NCBI GenBank assembly: GCA_946122785.1 | Contig: CAMGYJ010000006.1 | Coordinates: forward strand, 52,720,066 to 52,784,065 | Direction of reading: 5' to 3' | DNA length: 64,000 bases | Source: Linum tenue | Lineage: Eukaryota; Streptophyta; Magnoliopsida; Malpighiales; Linaceae | Part shown: positions 1 to 11,303 of the stretch, one piece after another | How the letters are laid out: every line of letters begins with the position of its first letter | How positions within the stretch are numbered: position 1 is the first letter of the stretch | Program-made: the position numbers and the translations under genes | Notes under the pieces: generated by a model | Seen by the model: the letters and a program-made list of their open reading frames with translations, nothing else | The model's database searches: none | What the model was told of the DNA's origin: nothing

Positions 1-686
1 GGTTTCATCCAGGTGTAGGGGTTACGTCTAGAAAGCTTCGTGGAAGCACGGAGGACGCGCTAAAGGCTAAGTTCTCCCTCCCAGAAACCCTAATCCAAGT
101 CTTATAAGTAGGTCTCTAGAGTTCAGAACTTGGTAGCCAGTGATAGGAGGCTGAAGGAGGGCCATTACTTTACCGACAAAATGACTTACCCGACTTAGCG
201 CAAAACCAGAATAGAGGGAAAAATCAGCTGCCAAATCTGTCGCGCACCCCGAATCCTGATTTCTCTATTGTGGCCACTGATTTAAAGGCTTCTGTGGGAT
301 CGTCATTTTCGATAAATGAATCCCCAGGAACTCTTGATTTTGGCATATATGAATTGATTTCTTCTTCTGCTTTATTCTTTTCTTTGGGTTTATTGTTGCT
401 GTGATTTTATGCTTAATACAAGGACTAGTTTCAAAGGCTATATGCTCATAACCGATTCGTGGGTGGATGAGACTAGAGATGACAGTCCCTCACGATTGAT
501 CCTCAATCGATCAAACTGTGTCAACTTTCTTGAGAGAGAAATATATAGGGTCACCATGAATGCCTACTAGATTTGGGAATTGCCAGCCATATGGTAGAGA
601 TAAACCTAACGAAGATCAAGCATCTCATATTTTGGTAGAATCAAGATTGGATTCTTGATTTCCCAGAAGAGTGTTTATCTGAATTT
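1..686. other. Spacer without recognisable gene
   Basis: I see no open frame of useful length and no repeat shared with the rest of the window. It directly precedes the left LTR-like repeat at 687. Confidence 0.5.
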
Positions 687-1040
687 CACATCAGCAGAGC
701 GGTTTTGAAGGAAATTACTTTTTGTGATTAGAAATAGAAGGTGAAGATGACGGAGAACGGGTTCGCCAAAATCATACTAGACAACCCAATGTCAAATTTT
801 ATCCTTTTATCGTTTCGTCTGCAAATTTAGTCATAGTTATAGTTTTGGAGCTGTCGCTGAACCTTCATAAGAGTAGGCCTAATTTAATGTAGTTTTGTCT
901 CGTAGTTTATCAAAAACATCGAACACCCTAGTTTGAAATTTTTTAAAAGAGGTGTGGACCGTCCTTGTTAGTCATTTGGTAAGAAGTCGAAAGGTGCAAT
1001 TTCATATGTTCAAACCTAGTTTTTCTAGCCAAGAAAACAA
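687..1040 (+). repeat. Left LTR-like direct repeat
   Basis: Aligns almost end to end with 4770-5119, for example a shared stretch on GGTTCGCCAAAATCA and another on AGGTGCAATTTCAT. Divergence is obvious by eye (scattered substitutions and one-base indels), which suggests an old insertion. Confidence 0.65.
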
Positions 1041-1076
1041 ATCGGCACTCCGAACGGGACCTGTGTGTTCAATTTG

Positions 1077-1976
1077 ATGGCTTCGATGCAGAGAAATCAA
1101 GATGGTTATGGTTCGATTGGTTTTATGGAGGAACAGGTGGCCAACATTGAACATAGCCAAGAATCAGAGGCGGTGGCCGGAAACAATGGTGGGGCAGAGA
1201 TCCTACCAACGGGTGACGCCTAGTGGAGATATTGGTGAAATAGTGGGGGTCCTTCGTCAGATGATGGATGAGAACCATAAGCTCATGGCTGAGAACCGTC
1301 GAGCCACCGAGGAGAACAACCAAATGATGGTGGAGAACCATCGCATGATGGAGGAGACTAGAGCTACTTCTCATCAGGTAAACTCTCAAATGGACGACTG
1401 TATTAATTCTCAAGTTGATGGGCGTCTGAGTCAATTATTTGAAGTGGTAAATAAGAACAAAAATGATTTTGATGAGTTTAGAAATTTTTTAACCACAACA
1501 ATAGTTCAATGTAGTGCTCTGTCATTAGATGGTGGTAATCCAAACCCCAATAACAATTCTGTAAATTTTAGTTCATCTCCTATCGGCGGCGGAAATGGTT
1601 AGCCACGACAAGATAACTTCTCCCCGCCGATAACAAACCAACCAACCCCTCACCGTATCAATCGCAACCAGATTGCCGCCACAACTAAAGTAGAGGTGAT
1701 GCCCAATGTGGGAGTTGGAGAATTACCGCCACGTGGGGAGAATTTGGGAGTCACGTATTCCACTCTAGTGGAACCACCACCCATACCCATACAAGTGGCA
1801 AGGCCCTATACGGTGTCTTCTCACTTGGGAGGCAGAGTAGGATTAGATGGGGGAGATCAAGTTCCTCCAAGGATGTACCCAACACCCGTGTCACCTCATT
1901 TCAATGGGCATGGCATGGAACGCATGGGATTCGTACCTCATGGGCGGCAACAAGGGGGCATGATCCCAATACTCTA
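1077..1976 (+). pseudogene. Gag N-terminal region remnant with coiled coil
   Basis: An ATG at 1077 opens a frame (MASMQRNQDG...) that stops near 1222. The reading then continues in the frame beginning at 1102, which runs to 1602, so a frameshift is likely. Between about 1260 and 1400 the peptide repeats units such as MAENRRATEENN and MVENHRMMEE, a heptad-like pattern expected of a coiled coil. A second open stretch (1696-1976) is proline- and glycine-rich. Position between the left repeat and the Gag core supports assignment to this element's gag. Family assignment is inferred. Confidence 0.5.
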
Positions 1977-2118
1977 AGGGAACATGTGGCTCAACTTCTC
2001 ACCGAGCAATTCAGCATGGGAGTGAGACCCACCATGCCACTTGTCTACCGAAAACCCTATCCTTAGTGGGTGGATAGACTCTACCCATTCCCAAGGGGGT
2101 TTAGGGCTCTAGTTGGCC

Positions 2119-2465
2119 ATGTTTAGTAGGACAGGGGACCAGTCTACCATGGAGCATATTGGACGTTTCACTGTCCAGTGTGAAAACGTAGGAGATTTTA
2201 TTAAGTTAAGAGTATTTGGCAACTCATTGATTGGACCTGCTTTTGCATGGTATGTCAACTTGCCATCTAACTCCATCTAGACATGAAAACAAATGGAGAA
2301 AATCTTCCTTGCTCATTTCTATTGATCTGAGCGTGAGGTTTCCATGGCTAACTTGGCACGAATGTGCCAAGATCCAGGAGATTCGATGGAGCATTTCTTG
2401 ACAAACTTCAAGAATGCTCGTAACCGTTTCTTTGTCAATCTAACACACACAGAGATTTTGTCAAG
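2119..2465 (+). pseudogene. Retrotransposon Gag core remnant
   Basis: The frame from 2119 reads FSRTGDQSTMEHIGRF, then VFGNSLIGPAFAWYVNL, then, after a stop at about 2278, MEKIFLAHFY and DSMEHFLTNFKNARNRFF. This order (MEHIGRF, a W-Y block, then a DS-EHF-NFK block) is that of the retrotrans_gag family of plant Ty3/Gypsy elements. At least three in-frame stops make it non-functional. Confidence 0.7.
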
Positions 2466-2625
2466 TTAGCACAAGAGGGGTTGAGTTGAGCTAAGGAAGA
2501 AATTCCAAGACAATGAGTTCTCCGACTTGTTCCAACTAATGTTAACTCAGAGGAGTGCCTCAAGGGGGCAATACATCCCTAACATCGGGTACCCTGTAAA
2601 TAATATTGGTCAATAGGCCATTGAG

Positions 2626-3205
2626 GTGGAGGTAGACCTGCCTAGGTTAACTCAGAGGAAGCCATATGCATGTGGTCATTTGGCTAAGATGGACAACGAA
2701 CCTCAAGGGGGTAGAGCAAATCATGCCCCCCATCCAGCCAAAAAGTATTCCTTCGATGTCTCCAAAGCTGACTTGGTTTTTGCCAACTCTACAAAGATGG
2801 TCAAATTAAGCTGATAGGGGGGCATAACATCCCACCCCCTGAGAAATTACAAGGAAATAAATATTGTAAGTGGCATAATAGCATGTCACACTCCACTTAC
2901 TCACGTTTGGTTTTTCGCAATGTATTGCAGGATGCCATCAAGAAGGGTTGCATCAAGTTCCTTGAGCCAAAGAAGGATGCCATGCTGGTGGATACCAACC
3001 TGTTTCCCAACATGATTGGCGTCAACATTGTTAACCCTGACTTCTCCTAGATTGAGCTTCCCCGTTTCGAACTGGTGTTAGATACAACACCGCAACAAGG
3101 CACCCTCAATGTTGTGTTCGAGCAAGGAGAGTCATCGAGAGCTACGCAAGCCAACTTGGTCACGTTTAAGGTGTCAAGTGAGGTGGAGAAGCTATGCACT
3201 CAATG
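2626..3205 (+). pseudogene. Gag/Pol junction remnant with CxxH zinc-binding motif
   Basis: Reading frames here give KYSFDVSKADLVF, then QLYKDGQIKLIGGHNIPPPE, then KYCKWHNSMSHSTYSRLVF, then QDAIKKGCIKF. The C-x2-H-N-S-x-S-H-x-T block is typical of the zinc-binding segment that follows Gag in several plant Gypsy proteins; the final Cys of the motif reads as Arg here. A following stretch (NMIGVNIVNPDFS, stop, IELPRFELVLDTTP) ends near 3205. One frame change and several stops are needed to read it through. No protease D-S/T-G triad is visible. Confidence 0.5.
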
Positions 3206-3506
3206 AAAAATGAGTCTTAGACTTGATGAAGTGAGACCGAATTGATTAGACCAACAAAGACTTGGCTCACCCCATAAACCGAGATACCCACCTTATCAAA
3301 GACAAATAGAGGGGGTCATACTACCAGCTTGGGTGCAAATGAGCCAATGGGTATCATATGGTCTTCTTCCCATGAGAAGGACTTCAAGATACCCAATAAG
3401 CGACAAGGAGGGTGGCATACTTATGACATGCATCGTCACCAACCAGTAGCATTGAAGGGATGACAATGACTCAAAGGAGGAGATTCCTACGTAAGAATGC
3501 CGAAGC

Positions 3507-3821
3507 ATGGCAGGGGCAATACCCAGTAGTACATGGTGGGTTGATGATGATGTTCGAGCTAGTATCGAAATGGAAAACTCTATGGCCACGAGTCTCAAAG
3601 TCAAAGCGAATGATAAGGGCAAGCATGTCCAAACCCAAAGTGATGTTAAGCGTCGAAAATGGTTGGAAGATAGACTACAAGAAAAATGTGATGGTTATGA
3701 TGGTGAAATTGATGAGTACTGTGGGGAAGACAGACTCAAAGATGAACAACACAATCCCAAGTTCGATAAGGGTGAGAAAGACGATGAAGTGGATGATGCA
3801 AAGCCAACTTGTGAAGGATAA
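3507..3821 (+). CDS. Hypothetical acidic/basic ORF inside the LTR element
   Basis: A 104-codon frame starting MAGAIPSSTW and rich in Asp, Glu and Lys, with no motif I recognise. An overlapping frame (3460-3831) is open too, so coding status is doubtful. It may be decayed C-terminal Gag or Pol sequence of the surrounding element. Confidence 0.2.
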   Translation: MAGAIPSSTWWVDDDVRASIEMENSMATSLKVKANDKGKHVQTQSDVKRRKWLEDRLQEKCDGYDGEIDEYCGEDRLKDEQHNPKFDKGEKDDEVDDAKPTCEG

Positions 3822-4769
3822 ACTCCTTTGAACAACCATGGTCTTATGGTGTATGGTTGGGTTGTTTGGTTTAGTCCATGGACATGGAAATGGATGTACA
3901 CTTTTGGGACGTTGGTTATTGCCAAAGGTTATGGAGATCAATGATGCTTGTCTCTACTTATTATATGCAATAAATAAATAAATAATTGCAAATATATTAA
4001 TAATTACTATAAAAAGTCAATCATTGTTATATAAAAATGCCAAAGTGACAAGTTTGAGTAGGAGTTGGTAGGTTTCGATGTGAGAATCTTTCCACGACTA
4101 GTAAGCCTCAATCACTACTCCCTGTTGACTTTGACTTTAATATACCATATTGGTTTATAAGTGTGAATGGTTGGGTTCTTAATCCCTTACACTCCATTGA
4201 GACGTGTGATGTCATTAGTCTTAATACTGATAAGCCACGAATTAAGGTGGATTAACCATTGAAAACCTTACAATCTCGCAAATGTATGAACCATACCCCT
4301 CATGACAAGATAGGGGGTAACGGTGATTGACATGGGATATAATTAGTAGTAGTTGGAATTAACTAGGGAGCATGTTGATGTTATTGGCCCAATAGGTTCA
4401 AAAGATATCATGCCACGTGGTTTAAGAATAACCATGGGTGTTGGAGGTCAAAATTGCATGGGGGCACGGTTTGTGTCGAGAGGGAAGAAGGACTATTGGG
4501 GGCATGACGAGTTAGATAAGAGAGGAGGCCCCCTGATGTGATGAGGGCATCAACATGTTGGCTAAGTTGGCCAAGTATGCCGCTTTCGTAGTGGTGAATT
4601 ATTTCTATCAACATGTGGTAGGTTGTCTGACTTCATGCTTTAGTCATTTTTCTCTATAGACAAGCAAAGCTACAGAGGAGATACCAAGAGCGGGGAGTGA
4701 AGTCTCAAGAGGAGGACACTACCATTGCCACTGCATCAATCAAGCAATTGAAGAGCGTACCCATCACTC

Positions 4770-5119
4770 CACATCAGTAGATCGGTTTTGAAGGCAGTTA
4801 CTTCTTTGGCTAAATAGATGATGAAGAGGACAGAGAAGAGGTTCGCCAAAATCACACCAGACAACCCAATGTCAAAATTTATCTTTTTATCATTTCCTCT
4901 GCAAATTTAGCCATAGTTGTAGTTCTGGAGATCTCACTGAACCTCCTTAGGAGCAGACCTAATTTATTGTAGTTCTGTCTCATAGTTTATCCAGAACATC
5001 AAACACCCTTGTTTGAAATTTGTTCAAAGAGTTGTGGACCGGGTTTGTTAATCGTTTAGTAAGAAGTCAAAGGTGCAATTTCATTTGTTCAAATCTAGTT
5101 TTTCTCCCCAGGAAAACAA
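4770..5119 (+). repeat. Right LTR-like direct repeat
   Basis: Diverged second copy of 687-1040. A purine-rich run just upstream (4687-4715, AAGAGCGGGGAGTGAAG) could be the polypurine tract, which supports the plus orientation. Confidence 0.6.
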
Positions 5120-5147
5120 TACCAAGTACTAATCATCGAGGGCGCAT

Positions 5148-5426
5148 GGTTAGGAGACCTAGGGGGAGCTTCCCTATGCAACGCATTCCTTCCCTGATCT
5201 CTCACTCATCAATTAGCGTAGATTTAATTTTCAGCAATGCTTTAATTTCTGAACTCTTACGTTCTGCAAAATCGAAGGCACCTCAAGCCCTCAACTTCCT
5301 AAACCCCCTCTCTTATTCAGTAGAACCGTACCTTTCTTCTGAAGTAAGGGTTCTGCGAGAGGCCTTAGGGAAATACGAACAGGCCTTAGGGCCATGTAAA
5401 TTTGGTACGTGCTACAAACGACATCA
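5148..5426 (+). repeat. Direct partial copy of foldback inner arm
   Basis: Starts GGAGACCTAGGGGGAGCTT and matches 5884-6140 in the same orientation about 735 bp away, including TAGAACCGTA and AGGGAAATACGA. With the adjoining arm it forms an A-B-A' arrangement. Confidence 0.6.
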
Positions 5427-6110
5427 GGCTGCTGATTCCAATGGCTCTTTGGGGACGTCATTTCGATCGATTGTCGCCTAGAAATCCTTCCCCATGGTTG
5501 GCTAGTTCCTTTAGTTGCGTAGGTATGTGAATTCTAGGGGTTCAAGTTATGTAAACTTGATTATTTGGTTTTCATACTTTTGTTTTATTTTATATGTGTG
5601 AAGCTTGATTCCCTCTATTTCATCTTTTGTCGATTCAAATGAGAGCCTTGTAGACTTTGCACTCCTTCGAGGTGCAATGATCTAATTCCAAGTCGTTTAG
5701 GATTAGACCAGACATAGAGGTCCTATTCGATCAACGCCATTCAATCAAACGACGTGTGCCTTAAGGGAAAATTTCGAAGGATCTTTGACGCCATTATTCC
5801 AAGTAAATGCTTCGGCACAAGGTGGGATAAGATGATCTAAGGAATTTTTAGCTCGTATGTTGCCGATCATAGAGTGATCATGAGCAGGAGACCTAGGGGG
5901 AGCTTGCCTATGCAACACCTGTCCTTCTCTGCTCTCTCGCTCATAGATTTACTTTTATGCATGTTTTCTTTGTTTTCTTCTTTTGTTTAGCAAAACCGGA
6001 GGCACGTCAACCTCCTACATCGTTTTCTATCTGAATAGAACCGTATATCGCTACTTGAGTAAGTGGTCTACGAGAGGCTCTAGGGAAATACGATCATAGT
6101 CTTTGGGTCA
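5427..6110 (+). repeat. Foldback element, left arm
   Basis: The reverse complement is found at about 7590-8293 over nearly 700 bp. Shared landmarks are the GACGT(C/T)ATTTC... block at the outer end, TTTTGTTGATTCGAAT-like sequence in the middle, and GAGTAAGTGGT near the inner end. Divergence is considerable. I see no transposase or known gene in the arm. Confidence 0.65.
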
Positions 6111-7589
6111 GTTAATTTGACACTCGCTACAAACAACGTCAGAAGCTATAAAAAAATTATAACATAAAAGTATAATCTCTTATTTGGAACTTCTGTGAAA
6201 AGCTTTTATGAAAAACCAACATTATCCTTATCATTTTTTTTAATTTTTTCACAAAGAATAACTATTTGTCTGTCTCATTTCTGTGATTATTTTGAAAATA
6301 TTAGGTTGCCTTTGAATCATTAATTATTTTTTTTATGGAAATCAATTTTATTTCCATTAAATGCTCAAACTCAACCGAGAGAAAACACCACACAATCCTT
6401 TTAGAGTAGGATCTACAACTTCTTACATATTGAATACATAAAAAGACTGCATACAGATGAATATCTAAATCAATTAGCTTTGAAACCACTAGGGCTTTTG
6501 AGCAGTAGCTTCCATTAGCTTAAGGTCCCCTGCCAATTTCCACTCCAGTTCATTCTTCATTCTGAGAATCTAACCCTCCTTTGTCATAAACAGTTTCCCA
6601 TGAATTCTCCTACATCGTTCCATCTATACTCCACTAACCACAAGATTCCATAGAAGTCTCCCAACCTTACAGTTTTTAAAATATTGCACAGCTTCCATCA
6701 AACCTTCCTGTCAACTTGCATTGGGACTATAATTCCAGTTATGTGGGAAACATACTGCTACTACCCTTTCACAAACTCACATTGGCAAAAAAAAGTGATC
6801 TCTGGTTTCTCAGTGATTGGAGCACAGAGACAATGTTGTGTCCAGACTCCAGATCAGGCTTCTATTTCTTCACCTTGTCCACAGTACTTATTCTAATCAA
6901 AGTAATCAACCATGTAATCATAGAGTTCCTAGGTATGTAGAACCGTGATGTAGACTGTAGTGGGTGTCAAATTTACATGGCGTCTTGCAGTCAAAATCAC
7001 GCTTTAAAACTTAAAAACTTACGATTTTACGCTTTTAGGTCACCAAAACGCTTTCGTTTCCATATAAAAACTTACATGTACAAAATCGGACTAAATTGCG
7101 CTTTAAAGCTTAGTTCGCCAAAACGCTTTACGGTTTTACGCTTTTAGTTCAATAAATGAGTATTCTTTTCATGAAATTAATTATAAAAAGTATATTTCAA
7201 ATGTGAATCACCATTAATATGATAAATTTGAGATTAAAAGATACATACGAGGTACTTGGATGCATTCTCAACTTCAATAGAGTAATCTAATTCACCATCT
7301 AGGCTTTTCCCAAATTGATCATTAGCATAGAGGGAAAATTGGCTTATTTTAAAATTTATGTTTACGAAATTATTATTAAGATGCTATAAGTTGCTCTACT
7401 TTAGGTATAAATCGCATGTATTTATTAACTTATCTAAATTCTGTGCATTCATATTTTGCATAGCATATGTCCTACTTAATAGATTTTAGTTATTTTTCAG
7501 TATGCGTAAAAAACTTACGATTTTACGCTTTGATTCTACGTTTTACGATTTTACCTCTTTTCCGCTTCTAGGTAGAATCGCGCTTTTGA
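6111..7589. other. Foldback spacer with ACTTACGATTTTACGC repeats
   Basis: AT-rich spacer between the inverted arms. The motif ACTTACGATTTTACGCTTT and close variants recur near 7015, 7135 and 7510, which gives a weak internal repeat. Short open frames (6684-6940) have no recognisable domains. Confidence 0.4.
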
Positions 7590-8293
7590 AGAAGACCAAG
7601 ATCAAATTCCTATAGGGCCTCTCGCACACCACTTACTCAGGCGGCGAGATATAGTTCCATTGAGTTAGAAAATGATGTAGGAGGTTGAGATGACTCCGGT
7701 TTTGAAAATCTAAAGATAAAAAGAAGGAAAACATATAGAAAAATAAACCTTTGCTATGGTTGGACGAGTGAGAGAGTAGAGAAGGATAGACTTTGCATAG
7801 GCAAGCTCTCCCTAGGTCTCCAGGTTATGGTCCCTCGATGATCGGCGACATACAAGCTGCTAATTCCTTAGATCATCTGATCACACCTTGTGCCAAAGCA
7901 TTTACCTTGGACTAATGGGTGATAAGGACCCTTCGAATAACTCCTCGAGGCATCACGTCGTTTGATTGAATTACACTCGATCAAATAGAAACACCATGTA
8001 TGGTCTAATTCTAAGCGACTTGGATTTTGATCCTTGCAAGTTGCACCTCAAAGGAGTTCAAGATTGACTAGGATCTCATTCGAATCAACAAAAGATGAAA
8101 TAGAGGTAATCAAGCACCACACATATAAAATAAAGCAATCGTATTAAAACGAAATCATTGAGTTTACCTAACCTTTACACCTAGGGTTCACACACCTATG
8201 CAAGTGAAGGAACTAGCAGTTGTGGAGAAGTGTTCCTAGGCGATCATCATTGAAATAACGTCCCAGGGAGCCACTAGGATTGGCTGCCACAAT
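7590..8293 (-). repeat. Foldback element, right arm
   Basis: Inverted copy of 5427-6110, ending outward at CTAGGATTGGCTGCC (the counterpart of GGCTGCTGATTCCAA). The two arms could pair into a long imperfect hairpin if transcribed. Confidence 0.65.
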
Positions 8294-9380
8294 AAAGAAA
8301 CCTGTGTCTATATCGCTATTTCTGGCACCGATTCCTCCTTCTCAGTTGGTTTCACTCTAGGTTAGGTGAGTCACTCTGTTGGCAGAGTAACAACCCTTCA
8401 TTGACCTCTCGTCTCCTCCTCCTAATTCTATCTCTGAAGGCCTATTTGTAGTCCCTTGATTAGACTATATGGGGAGAGAAACTCGTATCTAGTGCATCAC
8501 TCGGCCAATAAGAAAGCTCCAAACTGGTGGCCAGCAAATCAGGAAGCTCCCATGTAACTTTCTGACTAATTAGAGGTGCCACGTCAAAATAGTGGCTGCA
8601 TCACCATTCCTTATCATGGGCATGCATTTTTGGCGTCGTTTCTTTAAGAGCATCTTCTCTTCGAGTCTCGGCTCCAGCAACCGGGTCTCAATGTCCCCTT
8701 CAGCTACCAAGTGGTCCACTAGCCTGCTTTGACCTGAAAATGCACAGAACGCTATCAAAGACATATCAAACCAACAAAAGCAATCCTAAGGTTGCTAAAA
8801 TACACTTCAAGAATTCATAGCACGATATCAAGGTATTATAATGATAAATATATGAAATGAATACACTTTGGATCATAATACATGGGTCTAGAATAGTCAA
8901 TTCGACATGTCATCAAACTGCTTCCAAATCAGGACATGCCATCTCAGGGGGTTCCAGACTTTGCTCACTAAGTATTTACTGATTACCTCACCCTGCCATG
9001 TCACACCAGCTGAGTTTTCTGGATATGATCTGCAAGATTTTTTTCAAAAATACCACCCTAACACAAAAAGACCAAAAATACCACTGTTTTCGAAAAAATT
9101 CCAAGTATACCATCCTTTCACACAGAACGAAACTGCGGGAAGCCCTGGAGGGTTCTAGGACGGCAAAAAGAAACGCTACCGGCCCTAACAGTCCAATTTA
9201 CCGATATATAAACCGTAGAGGTCAGTGGTAGTTTATATGTCTTCCTCATCCCCTCGACAGCCGACATGTCGGCATGCAGTGGGTCCGAGGACGTTGGGTT
9301 GCATGTTTCTTGAAAACTGTCAACCCCCTAGCGGTTTAAGATGAACCGCAGGGGATGGTGGCAGTTTTCACATGACATTT
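8294..9380. other. Spacer without recognisable gene
   Basis: No coding signal or shared repeat seen. A short palindrome around GCCGACATGTCGGC lies near 9260. Confidence 0.4.
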
Positions 9381-10010
9381 TGGATATAAAAGTCAGTCTC
9401 GGATATCCCAACTCTTTACTAGTGCCTTTCCTTCTTCTTCTACAAAATTTTGTTCTACTACCTACTTTTTTTGAGTTTCTACAATTAACCTTACTTCGTA
9501 AGTTTGTTTGGTGATAATTTTTATTTCGATTTGTAATTTTTAAATGCTTATTATTCAAAAAGTATTCATGTGTATGTCTTCACAAATTTTATGGTATTAA
9601 TTTAGTTATGGTTTTATTGCAGATGTCCTTCCAAAACTTCACTCCTGAGTTACGGTAAAATGGCTATACGGAAGATACTGGAAAGTGGTACATTACGTCG
9701 ATGGTGATTGTCATAAAATGAAGTTCGCTACAAGACCAAACCTTAAAGAGCTCCGTCAAATGTATACTACGGTTACTTGCATGGAGTGAGATTCGTTATG
9801 GTATGAGAAATTGCTTATAACCCTTTAGGAGGAACTTGATGTCATGCTCAAATTTCTGTATGTCTATAATAACGTGCCTAAAAGATAGATTTCCCAATCT
9901 ATATTTCTTGATCCAGACAATCATAAGGATTTCAAAACAATAATTAGCATATCCAGAAGAACAATATTTGTCTGCGGAATGATTTTCAACAATTTTTAGG
10001 AAACTTTATA
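9381..10010 (+). pseudogene. Possible MULE-type gene start: TATA, leader intron, N-terminal remnant
   Basis: A TATA-like GGATATAAAAG at about 9383 is followed by a leader, a GTAAGT donor at 9498 and a TTGCAG acceptor ending at 9622, directly before ATG (9623). The coding piece reads MSFQNFTPELR, stop, NGYTEDTGKW, then in another frame YVDGDCHKMKFATRPNLKEL, then EELDVMLKFLYVYNNVP. The pattern (short N-terminal strand region, a YVDGD block, a VMLKF block) is reminiscent of the N-terminal region before the DNA-binding domain of plant MuDR-type transposases. That link is inference. At least two frame changes and several stops make it a pseudogene. Confidence 0.3.
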
Positions 10011-10137
10011 TTGAGGATTTAAATCCTTTTAAAAGACGATGGGCATAATTTTAAGATGCATAATTATGAGTAACTAAATCTGAATCCTTCTTTTAAGTGG
10101 CTGCAGATTTAGGGGTGGAGAATTAAAGAAATTTATT

Positions 10138-10557
10138 TTCCCTATTTTTCTTGATTGAATCATATCTTCTCTATTCTAACTCGGATTCCAATTTTTTTTT
10201 TTTCACAGATGGAATGAGTTTGTTGTGCTCTACAAAATGATATCTATTTTCAATATTTTTTAGAAAAAATATTTCCTGCCTCTCGCTACCAACTCCATAC
10301 CATATGGTATCTCCTTCGATTTTTAGTCGTTTTCGAAATTTTTTGCATAGAAGGAACGATTTAATCATGATCTATTAGATTTTAAATTTTTATGGGTGAA
10401 AAAATTCCATACCTCTCGTTATCAACTCCATACCATACTATACCACCTTGGTATGTGGTGGTATTTTTCATACCATATGGTATGCTGTTATTTAATATCA
10501 GTCAATACCATATGGTACAGTCAAATACCAAATGGTATAGACTGGTAATAACTGGCC
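10138..10557 (+). repeat. Direct repeat block, copy 1, palindrome-rich
   Basis: Starts CCTATTTTTCTTGATTG and is repeated about 796 bp downstream. It contains several near-palindromes of the form ATACCATATGGTAT (near 10300, 10470, 10505 and 10530). No coding potential seen. Confidence 0.65.
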
Positions 10558-10933
10558 AATTGTTTTGTTCCAAAAATATCAAAGTAAATATCATTTTGAA
10601 GAGCACAATTAATATGATCTAATTGTGCAAAAAAAAATTAAATTCCGAGTTAAAACCAGTGAGAGATTGTCTGTTAAAGATTAAGAGAATGAAAATTAAA
10701 GATTTTTCGAGGAGAGAGAAGGAGGCGCTGATGTGGCGGATTCTTATTGGGTTATGCATTGGTTATAGCACCACAAGGTGACTCACCGGATCTGCTCCCC
10801 TTTTAAAATCACGTATCAGTTGTGCTCAAGATATGGTGCATAACCTTAGCAAGCTTAACCTGAGTAATCAATTCTGGACTTTTTTTTAAATGTTTGCAGA
10901 TCTAAGGGTTGTAAATTAAAGACATTTTATTTC

Positions 10934-11290
10934 CCCCTATTTTTCTTAATCGGATCATATCTTCTTCATTCTAACTCGAATTTCAATTTTTTTTGCACAG
11001 ATGGAACGAGTTCGTTGTACTCTACAAAATGAGATACATTGTCAATATTTTTGAGGAAAAAAAATTCATACATCTCGTTACCAACTCCATACCATATGGT
11101 ATCTCCTTCATTTTTTAGTTGTTTTCGGAAATTTTTGCACAAAAGGAACGATTTAATCATGATCTATTGGATTTCAAAAATTTATGGGTGAAAAAATTTC
11201 ATACCTCTCGTTATCAACTCCATGACATACTATACCCCCTGGTATGAGGTAGTATTTTTCATACCATACGGTATAGACTGGTAATAACTA
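10934..11290 (+). repeat. Direct repeat block, copy 2, palindrome-rich
   Basis: Second copy of 10138-10557 in the same orientation, with internal deletion of the last palindromes. The match breaks off at about 11295, at the left side of the next inverted-repeat element. Confidence 0.65.
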
Positions 11291-11303
11291 GCTCAAATTT
11301 TTA

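Larger units (their letters stand above)
687..5119 (+). mobile_element. Degenerate LTR retrotransposon, Gypsy-like, no pol
   Basis: Two direct repeats of about 350 bp (687-1040 and 4770-5119) bracket about 3.7 kb that holds Gag-like reading frames and a Cys/His zinc-binding segment in the plus direction. No reverse transcriptase or integrase motifs are visible, and the total length (4.4 kb) is too short for a complete Gypsy element. It is therefore a deletion derivative or non-autonomous member. The repeat ends lack clear TG...CA and I found no target duplication, so the exact ends are uncertain. The primer-binding site expected just after 1040 is not convincing. Confidence 0.6.

Noticed and set aside
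1041..1061. Possible primer-binding site ATCGGCACTCCGAACGGGA after the left repeat
   Set aside because: I could not match it confidently to a tRNA 3' end, so it is not listed as a feature.
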